NCBI GenBank assembly: GCA_028564705.1
Contig: JAPXFQ010000166.1
Location: 2,046,001-2,110,000, forward strand
Length of the DNA: 64,000 nt
DNA from: Apricaphanius iberus
Taxonomy: Eukaryota > Chordata > Actinopteri > Cyprinodontiformes > Aphaniidae
Reading direction: 5' to 3'
Notes under the pieces: generated by a model
What the model saw: only the letters and a program-made list of their open reading frames with translations
What the model was told of the DNA's origin: nothing
Database searches by the model: none
Made by a program: the position numbers and the translations under genes
In this document: piece after piece, positions 11,476 to 23,957 of the stretch
Numbering within the stretch: the stretch's first letter is position 1
Layout of the letters: the number at the start of each line of letters is the position of its first letter

Positions 11476-12980
11476 TAGGGATGGGTACCGAAACCTGGTA
11501 TTAAATTAGACCCGGGGCTGATTCTGACAGTCCACCAGGATGGATAAGCGTCACTCTTATTGGTCCTCTTAACGGTAAAATTAAGGTCGTATTTATCTTT
11601 TGCGGGAAATATAAACACAAGCCAAACAGTGGCCGCCCGCTCCACCTTAACAAACACACACGCCGTGGGAACTAATGGGAGGAGCGACTGCTCTCACTAC
11701 AAGCTTCGCTCACAAGTAGTTACCAAACATTGGCTTCATTTTACAAAAATAAAAGGTAAGGCAAGTTTATTTGTAGAGCACAATTCATACACAAGGCAAT
11801 TCAAAGTACTTCATAGTTGCATAAATTAAGACAACAGATAAACAGAAAAAAAACATCAACTTCAAAAATAATTAATTACAATAAAAAGCGAGAGTGCAGA
11901 TAAAATACTTTCAATTGTAATATGCATGGGTAAAAAGAACTGTTTTCAGCCTGGATTTTAACATTGTTTGACTTGAGGCTTGTCTCACATCCTCATGAAG
12001 ACTGTTCCGGATTTTACCTGCCTGAAACTGAAATGCAGCCTCACCGTGTTTATTGTTGACTTTGGGAACCACCAGGAGACCCCTCCCTGAAGTTCTCAGG
12101 GCCAAAGATGGTTCATATGTCTCTAACAAGTCAGAGATGTACTTTGGTCCCAAACCATGAAAAGACTTGTACACAAGCAGAGCCATGTTAAATTCTATTC
12201 TCTAAGCGACAGGAAGCCAGTGCAGAGACTGGAGCACTGGACTAATATGGTCGTATTTCCTGGTTCTTGTCAGGACTCGAGCAGCAGCGTTCTGGATGTA
12301 CTGCAGCTGTCTAACAGCTCGTTTAGAGAGGCCAGTGAGCAGACCGTTACAGTAGTCTAACCTGCTGGAGACAAATGAGCCGACAATGCACACTGTCACA
12401 AATGCAAAAACCGCTTTGCTTGCAAAGGCCAGAACATGAGTCATTTGACCAAACACCTTGCTAAAATACAACAAAACAAACAGAGTTTTTTGACCGCCTG
12501 ACTGCTGCAGCATTAGGATTCAACGGTACAGAAAATGGATGGGTGGATGTTATATTGTTGTTCTCAATGTTCTCAGGGCTTATTTTGCACTATACACTTT
12601 AGCTTTCAAAATCTTTCATTTTGGCTTTTGCATTGTTTTATAGGGAAGTTATGTTTCATATTTTTTATTTGAATACCTTAAACTTTTTTAAATAGACAGT
12701 ATAGTATTTTTAGTTTTTGATATATAAAATAATTTGTTTATATAGTGTTTTTATTAAGTTATTAATTTCTTACTTTTTAATTTTGTAGTTATTTTTCTGT
12801 GCTTTGCTGTTCCAATTATAAAAATTAAAACAATTATAGTTAATTATTTGTGTTTTTACCCTTTTGTTTTAGTCTTCTTTTTTTTAAAGTACCGATAAGG
12901 ATACCAATAAAGTACAAAATCGATAAGGAGTATCGTTAAGAGTAGTAGTATCGATAAATCCTTAACGATACCCATCCCTA
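11476..12980. mobile_element. hAT-type nonautonomous transposon nested in the Tc1-like relic
   Basis: Ends are TAGGGATGGGTACCG on the left and, as the reverse complement of the right end, TAGGGATGGGTATCG, a 15-bp inverted repeat with one mismatch. A perfect 8-bp direct repeat CATATTAC flanks the element (11468-11475 and 12981-12988), the target-duplication length of hAT elements. The interior includes an L2 LINE insertion at about 11755-12515; without it the element would be about 740 bp. No transposase is encoded. Confidence 0.85.
11755..12515 (-). mobile_element. L2 LINE 3' fragment inserted in the hAT element
   Basis: On the minus strand the translation gives SRLDYCNGLLTGLSKRAVRQ, LQYIQNAAARVLTRTRKYDH and ISPVLQSLHWLPVA, then, after a stop and frame change, YKSFHGLGPKYISDLLETY, the conserved C-terminal domain of L2-clade ORF2. 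The 3' UTR follows and ends near 11755. The copy is 5'-truncated, as is usual for LINE insertions. Confidence 0.88.
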
Positions 12981-13859
12981 CATATTACTATGCTGAAGGA
13001 GTTATAAGTTGTAAGCAGCTGACATGGGAGACACTACAGAACAACTGTTGCCCTGGTTCTTCACCGGTCAAAGCTTTATGAGACATTGGTAATGAGAAAA
13101 ACCACTGTTGCAGAAAACTCATCTCAAGGCTCAACTAGAGTTTGTCAAAAGGCAGCTGGGTAACTCCATCAGGCAATTGAACATCACACAAATGCCATGT
13201 TTAGTGGTCATCAAACACTGCAAATGGTCACAAATAATACCATCCCTACTGTGAGGTATAGCGGTGGCAGCATCGTGCTGTGCGGATGGTTCTTGGCAGC
13301 AGGCTCTGTAAAGCTTTTAATGTAAGGAGGTAAAATGAATTTATTAAAATGAACAAATATCCTGAAGTACAATTTGTTTCCATTTGCAAAAAAACTATTG
13401 TTTCAGTACTAACTTATTTTTCAGAAAGACTACAATGCAAGCATGCAGCTAAAGCTACACAGAAATGGTTTAAAGACAATGAAAGGGGTGTTCTTGAGTG
13501 AGCAAGTGACCAAGCCTCAATTTAACCTGACAGAGCTTGAACACGTTTTGCAAAGAATAATGGGGGAAAATTGCTGTACTGAGATGTGTAACCCTGATTA
13601 AGACCTCTCCATACAGACTCCACGCTACAATTGCTTTCAAGATGCATTCACTAAATACTGACTTAAAAGGGCTAAATATTTTTGCAATCATTTATCCTAT
13701 GTCACATATCTTTATTTAATTGTCATGTTTTCTAGAAATCAGTTTTGACGCTGACATTAAAGATTTTCTTTAAATTTTTTAAAACAATTGTTGTTGATCA
13801 GGATTGACTTCAAAAAGCAATAAATGGCTGAAATATCCAAACTCTTTTTTTAGGCACTG

Positions 13860-15044
13860 CACTTTAATGTTGGTTGACAAGGCAACATTTGACAAGTCTC
13901 TAGTCAGAGCTATGTAATGAAGAAGAAAAATGAAGATATGAATTAATTATGCTGTTTAAAATCAAACTGAATCAAATAAGTTCAAGTTATAAAACATTTT
14001 CAGCCTGCTATAAGCCTGACTGTCAGCCTTGGGAAGAACTGTGGTTGTTATAAACTTATGAATGACACTCTTCTTTAGCAGATTTTTTCATACTTTTTGA
14101 TCTAAGGCACAATTTTTTCTTGGCTTATGTAAAAAGTTCCTTTGATGTGATGTCTTAGCTTTTGGTCTGAATTAGACTTGTGAGTTTTTAAACATTATAT
14201 AGAGGGATACAATTAATTAGAAATCATGCATAATAAACTGGACTCACCACAGAGAAGATCAAGAGAAATGGGAGGCAACCAAGATGAATTTAAATTATTT
14301 TTTCCCCATTTTTGTCATTTGTAATAGGGAAATTTATCAGGGTGGAAAATCTAGTCACAGGAAAAAATAATAAATAGGTGAATTACAATAGCTTCAGCAC
14401 ATACTGTAAAACATTACTTGTCCAAGGAGGTGTATGACTTTGCCTACACTAGCTAAGTTAGTGATGTGCATTGAGAATAATAATTAAATATGGAGCTGGC
14501 GATTGGCAAGGTTGACCCTGTACCTTGAGGCTAAGGGACAATGGGCTTCAGACCTCATATTGCCCAGGGCCTATGGTGAACGCAGGCGTTAACCCAATTT
14601 CACACTGTGTGACTGAGACTGGCCTGTTTCAGTGAAGCCTCCAAGTGTGAGTGCCATCTGGCCCAGGCCTGTGAAGGAAATGGCCTTGCCTTTCACACTG
14701 ATCGGATTAGGGTGTTTTTAATTCATTCGGGATGTGCGCTTGCGTGTTAATTGGCCAACATGGCCAGTGAATCTTGCTTGTTGCTTGTAATAAGATGTTC
14801 ATTTCTTTATGAAATCTTAAAAAGTTTAAAGAAAGTAAGATTTTGAGATGTTTTTTTATTTATTTCCTTGCAAAGTGGTGGGATTATAAAAATATTATAA
14901 AGACTAGAGCAATCTAACTTTATTTTAGTTTAATCGATTTATGGGTGCTTAGAAAGATTATTTAAACAAAAATGTCTAAAAAAACACTAAAAATACCTAA
15001 GAAATCAGTTAACTACAACTTTTTTCTTTAAAAACTGTTTCTTG
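13860..15044. other. Non-coding stretch; candidate conserved element at 14490-14790
   Basis: Mostly AT-rich DNA with no gene or named repeat. The segment at 14490-14790 is GC-richer and non-repetitive (for example TTGCCCAGGGCCTATGGTGA and TGGCCAACATGGCCAGTGAA), resembling conserved non-coding elements that flank developmental genes. This is a judgement from composition. Confidence 0.3.
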
Positions 15045-15212
15045 GGAGTGTTGCACGGCATAGTGCTTAGTGAGGGCGTCCCATGTTCTTAGGCCCTCAT
15101 CCTTGTCCCGAGCTCGAATCCTGCACTCGTGGACATTTACAGCAGGTCTTACCCCACTCCTTTCCACATTTCTATACGCTATCCACTGCTCAATAAAATC
15201 CACTAGAGCCAC
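15045..15212 (+). mobile_element. tRNA-derived SINE (AFC-like)
   Basis: A degraded promoter box A lies near the start, and a box B-like GAGCTCGAATCCTGC near 15109-15125. Next come pyrimidine-rich text (CCACTCCTTTCCACATTTC) and a tail ATAAAATCCACTAGAGCCAC, the layout of tRNA-derived SINEs widespread in percomorph fish. It is not a functional tRNA gene. No target duplication was identified. Confidence 0.6.
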
Positions 15213-16064
15213 AAAATCTTAAAAAAGAACAGCTGAACATTTTGAAGCGGGTATCTTAATGCTGAAATGCTTTACTAATGTGTTCATAATTATGGTTATT
15301 TTAAGATTAACACTTTTATGCAAGAATATAAAAAAAGCATCTCATTTTAGGATTTTTCATCAAGTGCGGTGGTTAGTGGTTCTGATTACATTAGCGACAC
15401 ACTGCCACCTCCTATTAAGAAGTTCACAGTTGTTGCTTAACATGTACAAATTAGGCTGACCCACTAGCAATTCTTACTGCTGCCGTCAATGTCACACATT
15501 TGCTGAAAGAATTTCAAGTGATAAAAAGATCTAACAAGATCACTCTACATATTAATCAAAATAACTCAAATTAATTATATTTAAAAAGTGAAACTTTAAA
15601 TGCTCAAACAGTTCTTACAAGTTACAGTAAGTGTAACATTAAAGTTCAGACTGACATACAAGCATCGGCCCTTTAAATCCAGCAGCACATACAAAGCAGA
15701 AAAGTTTTGATGAAAATCTACATTTAATCAAACACTAGTGATGTGAACTACGTGCAATTTTTAAAAAAAAGGGCCATTTAAGAGATAGTCTGCCACTGAC
15801 GCACATGCGCAGTTGTGGTAATCGGGATCAGCAGCTGCAGCTTAGAAAAGCTTTAACAGCACCATGAACAGTGAGCTGAAAACGTAATTCTGGAGTTTTC
15901 TTAAATAAAAAGAGAAGCATACCTAATGTAAAAAACACAAAATAGAAGTTGTTTTTCCACGGCAGTACAGCAGTGTTGTTTGAGCTTCTACAACAAAGAG
16001 GGACAGTAGCCTCTGTGAGCTAGTTAAATTGTTAGTTGCTAAAGTTAGCATCAACAATAGAACG
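15213..16064. other. Non-coding stretch, nothing recognised
   Basis: AT-rich DNA without coding or transposon motifs that I can support. Confidence 0.4.
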
Positions 16065-16180
16065 ATACCTCTCCCGAGGAGCTGGCCCAAGTAGCCGGGG
16101 AGAGGGAAGTCTGGGCCTCTCTGCTTAGGCTACTGCCCCCGCGACCCGACCCCGGATAAGCGGAAGATGATGGATGGATG
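16065..16180 (+). mobile_element. Rex3-type LINE 3' end
   Basis: GAGCTGGCCCAAGTAGCCGG, CTGGGCCTCTCTGCTTAGGC and CCCCGGATAAGCGGAAGATG, followed by GATG repeats, is the standard 3' terminus of Rex3-like (RTE clade) elements in fish. It matches the tail at 32385-32500. The copy is heavily 5'-truncated and runs into an (AT)n tract. Confidence 0.8.
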
Positions 16181-16181
16181 G

Positions 16182-16209
<28 letters not shown>
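16182..16209. repeat. (AT)n microsatellite at LINE tail
   Basis: About 14 AT units directly follow the GATG tail of the Rex3 fragment. Confidence 0.9.
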
Positions 16210-16212
<3 letters not shown>

Positions 16213-17149
16213 GGGTCGCGTTAATGGAATATTCTCCGTATTGGAGCGGTTTTTTAACTGAAGGTTTTCCGTTATTTTAACAGGTAAATTCTGGTGGATT
16301 TCTCCAGCAGTTATCAGGTGAGAGGCACGGTGCACTTTGGACAGGTCCCAGGTCCATCCATCCCAGTGTGCCCGGTTAGACGCGAACCAAAGAGCCCAAT
16401 GGGTGCCACAGACAGTTGTGCGGTGCCAGTTGCAGTTTGCAGGCTTTTCTCCGGTAGTTTATGGTTTAGGAAACGGCTCATTGTGAGAGTCTTCAACTTA
16501 TGGTCAATACAATGGGAGAAATGTTTCTTCACGTTAAACTTTATGTCTGAAGTGAATACCGTACTTGCAGTCTCCAGTGGAGAACCGTGGATTCTTCCTG
16601 CAGATTAACAGCTATGTTACCCATGGGCGCAATCTATTCTGTCCGCGGAAAAAAAATCTAAAACCTCATGTCAATAACTTCTGCAACAATCTGAGTATTT
16701 GATTACGAAAAATAAAAATAAAGGCTCCATACTGTGGAGGACCAGGTATTCTAATTATAGCACAAGCGTTTAATTTCGCTCCTACGTGTAGTTCTCTGTT
16801 TAGGTTGTTTTGAATGAATACTACATAACAGGTGTTGAATAGGTATTAACTCAGACGATTGCTGGAGATACGCAACCCTCAAATCGCATTAAAAATTGAC
16901 AGATAAAAATTTTTTTTGACCAGATTTCTTTTTTTCTTTTTTTTTTGAGCCAGATCTGTAAAATCTGTGAATTGTGGCTAAAAAAAATAATTCACAGACC
17001 ACAAATTGGCCATGGGCCAAACTTTAGATATATCTGGTATAAAGGTTAAAGGAATAACTGTAAGGAAAAAAGTATATACAAAATACATCTCAAAAAGAAA
17101 GTGTTCTATTCTGACAAAGCTAAAAAAATGAGTCGAGACAGTGCAGTTT
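16210..17149. other. Non-coding stretch, possibly repeat-derived
   Basis: The part at 16210-16740 has higher GC and CpG content than its flanks and may be an unclassified transposon, but no terminal repeats or protein motifs were found. The remainder is AT-rich. No gene is recognised. Confidence 0.3.
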
Positions 17150-20100
17150 ATGCTCATACTTTTTTAATGTATCACAATGAGCAAGAAACATACTTGATGA
17201 AATATTTTCAAAGGAGTATATTCAATTACCATCTACAATCAACTTAACTAGGACAACAAGGTTTTGTGACAAAAGCTTCTTTAAAAGTCTGAAGTTCCAT
17301 GTGGTTGTATGTATGTTAGTTTCCATGTAATTTGGTACAGTCTGGAAATCTTCATATAATTACAGTAACAAAAAACAAAACAAAAACAAAAACTAACAAG
17401 ACTACAGTATAGAAAAGACATCAAGAACAACATTTTTGGTTTAACTTGCTCTTTTTTGTACATTGCAAGGCTGTTTTTTCTACCCTCAGATAGGCTTCCT
17501 GGAGCCACAGAGCCATGCTTATGAGGCTCAAAGGAGTAAATAAAGGAAAGAAAAACTAAAAGCATAAAAAAAAACATTGTGGCACCAGAAGTCACAAAAA
17601 GAACAGAGTGCTCCAGGTAACAGTTCATCTTTGAAGCTGGAGCAAATGGTTGTTTGGTTGTTAGTTTGGTTGGTAATTTTGGTTATTACGCTTTTTTAGT
17701 GTGTCTGTCTCTACGAATGACAGCTCTGAGAACTCATCCCCTCTCTATGTTCGTAATTTCCCTATTTAGATTATATAAACAACACAGAGAGGGGTAAGTC
17801 GTCATTTGACTGGAGAGCTGTACTTGTCAGCCAGAGACAAGCACAAGGAAATTAAAAGGGTAGCAACACGAAGAGGAAGAAATGAAGCAAGCATCTCCGT
17901 TCATCCTGTACTGAAATCTGAAAATTGTCCATCAAAGAGCAGAAGCTGAGGCAAAGCTGGAGAAAGAAAGGACAGAACGGGGTGGTGGGGGGTAAGAGGC
18001 AGCTGGAGCCACTTAAGTTCAGTTTTATTTAACGACTTCCCTCTGTCTCACACAAGTCCATTGGTTCCAGAGTCCATTCCCATTACAAAGATGTCAGTAA
18101 TCAAATAAAGAGTTGGTTTTAAAGCTGTTTTGAGCCTGCCTTTGGCTCCTGTGCCCCTTTTTGGTGTGCCCACAGCCTCTTGCATCCTCCTAACGAGGTC
18201 TCCAAAGCTTCCCAGAGTCTATTTTAATTCATTTTCATTCTTTCTTCATCTCAAAGGTCACAAAAAAGGAAAAAAAAAGATGTCTTTAAATATATCTATA
18301 TCTGTATACAAGTACATGTTTCACAGTGGGCAAAAAATGACTTCTACAGCAAAATCTTGTCTTTGTCTTTCTCTTGTAAGTGTCCATTAAGTGTATCCCA
18401 ATGTGTAACTCGCATATCATTTATTGTGACCACAATAAAATATGCACTTGTAAGGGGCAGAAATTGTCTCTTTTTGTCAAAACTGTATAAAGCTTTGGCC
18501 ACATTAACATATTCAGTCAAAGTTAAAAACTGCTCAGTGCTTCGGTTTCATAGTTCTCATTAAGAGCTATCATGTTTGTTTGATTTGTTTAAAATTTTAT
18601 CCCAATTCAGCTTTGTGTTTCTTTTTATTTGGTGTGTAACAAAAAAATAAAAAGGTAAACAAGAAAAAAAGTTGAATTGATGCTGGCTCTTCTGAAATAC
18701 ACGCAGTCACACAAAAACACACTCATAATGGCATCAATCTATTGTGAAGACCGCAACGTTATGATCCACAAAAGAGCCCAAATGATTACACTTTGAGTAA
18801 ACAAAGAACAAATAATAACATTGAAACTGTGAATATAAAGAACATTGTCACACAATAAAGTGACCAGGTCATTTTAGTTTGTTTTTCTCAATTTCAGCAA
18901 TTCAAATTAAAGCTAGTGTTAATTTATGATTAAAAGTAATATACAGAAATGAAAGCAAAAAAGAAACACTTAAAGGAAAATAATACATATTTAACGATTT
19001 TTAAAAATGAAAAATGAAAACAACACATAGTTGAGGCAGACACTGTATAACTTAAGAATTATTTTCAAACGACAAGGTACACATTAAAAGTATTCAAAAT
19101 ATCTGGATTATAGAATTTTGAAGCTTGCAGACTAGAGCTACTGACTTGAACAGCACAGCATGGTATTAACACCAGATCACATTTTTCTGCCAGAAGTAGC
19201 ACTTTTTAAACACTTTAAAGATTGTTCTTTGTATTAATTAGGGTGAGAGTGTACTAAAATTAGTTGTTCCCCCAAAAAATGTAAAGACACCTTGGATTTG
19301 GTTTAGAAAATCTTGAGTTTCACTTTGTCAGTGAGGAGATGCGGGCACCTATACACAACCGTTTCCTTTCCAGCAAAATTATTTAGATGACTTCTTTGGA
19401 TATGAAAGCATACGAAGTGTTTGAAAGCAAGGGACATCTTCAATAACATGAAATAAACTTCCAACTCTTTTGCAGAAATAATGCTTCTGATTGAAGATGT
19501 CCCTAAAAAACCTGTAATCTAAGAGTGGAAGTTGTACCCTGCACAAATATGAAAAGTCACTAGCAGACCTCACGGAAAAGGGTGAAAAGACCTCAGCAAA
19601 AAGCCATTTATTCCCTCTGACACTAACAGGTCGGATGGCATTCATTAAAAAAACAAAAAAACAGAGACACATCAGTACCAGATGTATTATATACATTTTT
19701 TGGTAACCACTGTTACTTGCTTAACAAGTAAGCAACAACCTTGATTGGATGGAGGGATTTTCAGCCATGTTCCATGCCAGCACAAAATGACATATAGAGG
19801 CTACTGTGTTCAGCAACCAATGATGCAAAAAATATACACAACAGTTTACAGTCATTTCAAAAAATGAGAGAAAATAGATTGTGATTTTTTTTTTTTTTAA
19901 ATTAGATTGATCAGTCCTTGCTTAAGAAAAATCCATAGTGATATTTGGAATGCACTGTTCTTTACAAACGTTATAGATCATTGGCTTTAAACATTGGTCT
20001 GTTCAAAAAGAAACTCTGCAAAATGTCCTTTGGAACATATATTCACAGTCTTCAAAGTTCCGTTTTTGCAACAAAAAACAAAAAAAGTGTTGCAGAGGCA

Positions 20101-22003
20101 AGAAATTGGTTTATTGTTTGTTTTAGTTAAAGCTTAGCCAAAAGCAAAATGAGCATGCATCTAGGTATTAATTTTTTTTCTTTTTTGTTTTTTCAAAAAT
20201 CTACATTAGCAGCAAAACGTATCTCCTTGAAGACCAGACCTTATGCATTTTCTTTTAAAAAAATGGACATTTAAATGTGACAAAAGTCAAACAAAAATTA
20301 ATAACCTCTATCTTACAAACTGCAATGGCTCTGTAACGGTGCTACTCCACAATGCAAGGACAAGGGCCCTTTTTGGTTTTTGGTTATTTACGTAAAAAAG
20401 CTACCCGCTTGCTTGCGAACAAGCAGAAATGGCAACTTGGATACGTACTCCTTTAACTTTTAAAACTTTGTTTTCTTTCCTCAAAAAACAGCAACAATTT
20501 CTCAAGTATAAAGAAGCCTCTTTTCTCATCTTTATGCACCAATGGTGAAAGTGTTTAGTCTTTGGATTTTCTTTTGTCTTAAAGCGTGAGAATTATTAGT
20601 AGTAATCTTTTTTCATTTATGAAAACAAAAAGACAAAACAAAAATAAACAATGTAGCCACTCAACATAAAGAACAAAATACCGGGTTTGTAGAATACACA
20701 TCTACAAACACAGGGCAGAAAAAAATAAGTGCAAAGAAAGGAACAAGAAGAATGAAAATTAGGAGTCAGACAAGTGCACAAAGTTAACACAAAAATTAAA
20801 TTAAAATAAATCTCTCAGTATTTCACCCAGGATCATTTTGTTTGAACATTACCAACCACATCAAAAAAGTTAAATAAATTGTGATCCTAAAGAGGATCCT
20901 GCCTTGTCAAGAGGGGCATTTGGGAAAATTTTTCACAAGAGTTTCAGAATAAGACAGAAACAATGTTTAGATAAATTACCTCTCAATAACCTAGACTATT
21001 GGAATGACCAAGTCAACATCAAATGAAGTGTCTTAAAATTAGACAATACAAATGTTAAATGTACACAAAGTTTTTTTTTTTCAACCTACCATATGTTGAT
21101 ATTCATTTCCAATGCAACAATCTACGTAACACCAAAAATGCTCATATCTATCATAAATACAGAAGGTTTTATTTTTTTATCAAAACACTTTAATTGCCCA
21201 TTACCATATCTGCAATGCTGTCTTTAACTGAATATAATGGGAAATCCTAACTTCAAGAGGATTTTAAAATTAGAAATATTAAAATCATTAATCATTTTAA
21301 ATGCCCAGTAGAAATGCCTTGTAAAATTTAACTTAAGATAACTGCTTTTAAATCAAGTTAAGGAATAAAATTCTCATCTTGTTGAAAAATAAAATAAAAC
21401 ACTAATTTCTGTAACAGAAAAAAAGCATCTTTGAGTTGTTGACCTGAGAATAAAATAGACATTACATTATTTTTTTTACTTTTGCAAGCCATTGGTATCT
21501 TGATGCTTAAGTAGCATGAAAACTGAAATGAACAGACTATTCTCCCATACAGTACATACTGGCTTTGTGTGACTGTGCTCTTAAGTAGAAAGTATTAGGT
21601 TAACTTGCATTCCATAAAAAGGGCTATTGGGCCATTTGCCAACTTTGAGGCAGTCCATTGCCATATAGTACAGCATTTTTCCACTATTACATAAAATATA
21701 ACTACTGTGATCTTTGATTTTTCATGTCCTCACACCTTAGTATGTTTCGATATCAGTTGGGTTTAACATGAAGAAAATTAAGAAAAAATTAAAATAAAAC
21801 CAGCATGTTGATATGGGAAAACAATCCACTAACATTTAATTTTTGGTTACAAGCTTTGGAATTGCAGTTAGTCTTTACACATCTTTTTCTGAAACTGGTT
21901 TGTATACTTTTAATGTATTTGTAACATTGCTGCTTTTTTATGATTTTTTTTTTTTCATTTTCTTGGTATTTTTTTTAAATATTGTCCATCACTGAAAGCT
22001 CTT
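17150..22003 (-). other. zfhx4: zfhx4 3' UTR and immediate downstream DNA (extent uncertain)
   Basis: No coding exon or recognisable transposon is visible here. The DNA is AT-rich with many short T and A runs, as expected of a long vertebrate 3' UTR following the stop at 22004. Possible minus-strand polyadenylation signals include AATAAA complements at 18624-18629, 18420-18425 and 18024-18029, and an ATTAAA near 17160-17166. I cannot choose among them without transcript data, so the left border is a guess. The absence of repeats across nearly 5 kb, unlike the flank to the left, is consistent with transcribed sequence under constraint. Confidence 0.4.
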
Positions 22004-23745
22004 TTACAATCTGATGGAGTCTGTTCCTACACTAGCCAGGTTACTACTACAACTATTACTGTCTTTGACATAGGTAGGCTGCTGCGGCTCCTCTGTCGCT
22101 CTGCCTTGCCTATCTGCTGACTTCTGACTGCTGTTAGAGTCAGACTCGTCGGTAAAGACGTCTGTTGGTATCGAGGTCGGAACTCCTGAGGTGCTCAATG
22201 AACTTGAGGTAACCGTTGAGGGTGAGGACACTGGAGGAAAAGAAGAGGAGGAAGGACTAGCACTAGGCTTTCCAGCTGAAGCTCTGGAGAAAGGGGCCTG
22301 GGGCCAGGGTTTGCTGGCAGCTGCGGTATTTAGTTGGGCCTTAGAGGAAGAGCACAGGGAAGTGGAGACAGCAGAGGATGGCATGGTGGCTGATGTTGTT
22401 GGCAGAGGAGTTGGGCTGCTGATGGGATGAGTGGCAGACTGCGAGGTAGATGCGGTGTTTGGACTGGGGAAGCAAGCTGAAGAGTGAGGTAATAAACTAG
22501 TAGCGTGCTCTTTGGCATTTCTGACTGGTCGCTTGATTGTTCTGTGTTTGTGCAATGCCGATTCCAGATGTTGACTGAGTGCTTTCTCCCCATCCAGTGT
22601 AGTGTCACAAGCCAGGCAGTCATAGAGACTTCCGCCCCCTACACCACCAGGGACACGAAGCAACACCTCTTGCAGCTTTGCCACAGATTGACCAAAGAAA
22701 CAGTTAGATTTAATGTGGGTAATAGCCGCTTCTTCCTTAGTGAAAACAGCTTGACACTTGCGACAGGCAAGCTTACTCTGTGCCTTGGGGACAATGTACT
22801 GATCTAGATGAAGGTCCATAGGTTTGTCATCAGTGTCGTTCTGCTCAGAAGATAATTTGTTAAGGGAGGAGGAGGACGACGACAAGGAGGAGGCGGAGGA
22901 TATGGGGGTTCCACTGTGTGGGTTGCTCTTTTGTTCCTCTGTTTTGACTGAATCTTTGGCAGACTCTTTGCGATCCCCTAAGTTTTGACTGGGAACTGTA
23001 GTTTGGCTTGCCTTGGGTTGCTGTATCTGTTGAAGCTGCCGCTGCTGCTGCTGTAATGCCTCCTGTAAGCTTTGCTGATATTGCTGGTAATGCTGCAACA
23101 GTGACCCTGGAGAAAGCCCCATGAGGGCTTGTGATAATGCTGGGTTGTAAGGGAAGAGACTTTCCATACCATACATTGGTTGCAGGTAGCCACCCTGGAG
23201 AGCCCCGGGGATCTGTGGGGTGTAATAGGGGGAAAAGCCTGGCATGAAGTAAGGTAAAAACTGGTTTGTAAGGAGAGCTGTGGGGTCTGATGCCAAAGCA
23301 GCCTGCAGAGCTTGAAGCTGGGCAGGGTCTACCACATACTCCATACCAGGTGTTGGCATAGAGGTGGCAGGAACAGCTGTGTCTGGTTTCTCCTTCTTGG
23401 CACTTGCAGCAGATGTGGAAGGGGCTGGGGTACTTCCAGTTGAAGATGGGGTTAATGTTTTTTCTGTCTTTTCCTTGGCTTTCTCCATCTCCTTCTCTCT
23501 TAAACTTTCAGCATCACGGTCCTTGTGGGGTCCAGGACGTAAGCCTGATGGGGTAGTGGAGGAAGTGGAGCTTGATGTTGGGGTGGGACTTGAGTGGGAA
23601 GCAGATGCGTTTGTCTGGGCAGGACTAGATGCAGCAAGAGACGCCAAAGAAGGTTTATTAGGCAATCCAGAAGTGGGAAGGCTTGGTGAGGGAACACTGG
23701 CACTCGGCATGTTCAGAAGGTTTGAAGGTTTTGGAGGAGTTAAAG
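22004..23745 (-). CDS. zfhx4: zfhx4 terminal coding exon with stop codon
   Basis: The exon starts after a CTTTCAG acceptor with two bases completing an Ala codon ([15 protein letters not shown]). It encodes about 580 residues and stops with TAA at 22004-22006. It holds the conserved block [20 protein letters not shown], a Gln-rich coiled segment near 23000-23090 ([16 protein letters not shown]), the [13 protein letters not shown] motif, a C2HC-like finger ([10 protein letters not shown] with a terminal Cys, as in SNC), a C2H2 finger ([10 protein letters not shown]...SALH), and a long Ser/Thr/Pro tail ending SVGTDSIRL. Open frame upstream of 23745 is intronic, because phase and acceptor both require the start at 23745. 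Human ZFHX3 has a long polyglycine run just before the last finger; here only a short GGVGGG remains. Confidence 0.95.
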
Positions 23746-23957
23746 CTGAAAGTTTGGCAAAAAATACAAAAAACAGAAAGGTTAGACTCACAAAGGATAC
23801 TGTTGACAGTTGTAACTAATAAAAAACTAGGCATTTTATTAAATATATATGTGAAAAGAAAGAAAATGGCCAATATATGCATGATAATGGCTCTTGTAAT
23901 TTTCACAAAAGTGAGTCAAACTAAACAAATAATTGTAACAAAAAATGGTGTATGTGA

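Larger units (their letters stand above)
10590..13859 (+). mobile_element. Tc1/mariner-like transposon relic, split by nested insertions
   Basis: Three separated blocks reconstruct one plus-strand element: 10590-10787 (AAGCTGATGGAGACAAAAAA, AAATGGAAGGAATATGGCA; N-terminal DNA-binding region), 11432-11475 (a short bridging piece) and 12981-13859 (CAACTGTTGCCCTGGTTCTT, then YSGGSIVLCGWF- and ASMQLKL-like transposase text and a 3' end GGCACTG). The gaps are two other DNA elements, listed separately. The transposase region has frameshifts and stops and lacks an intact DDE catalytic core. The 5' terminal inverted repeat was not found; the L2 fragment lies on that side. Confidence 0.8.

Noticed and set aside
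22191..22430. Plus-strand open frames opposite zfhx4 exons, here and at 23364, 28404, 29065 and 30156
   Set aside because: They are antisense shadows of low-complexity Ser/Pro/Gln coding sequence and show no family motif.
23746..23791. Open extension of the terminal exon to 23791
   Set aside because: The acceptor at 23746-23747 and the phase needed by the preceding exon place the border at 23745; upstream residues are intronic.
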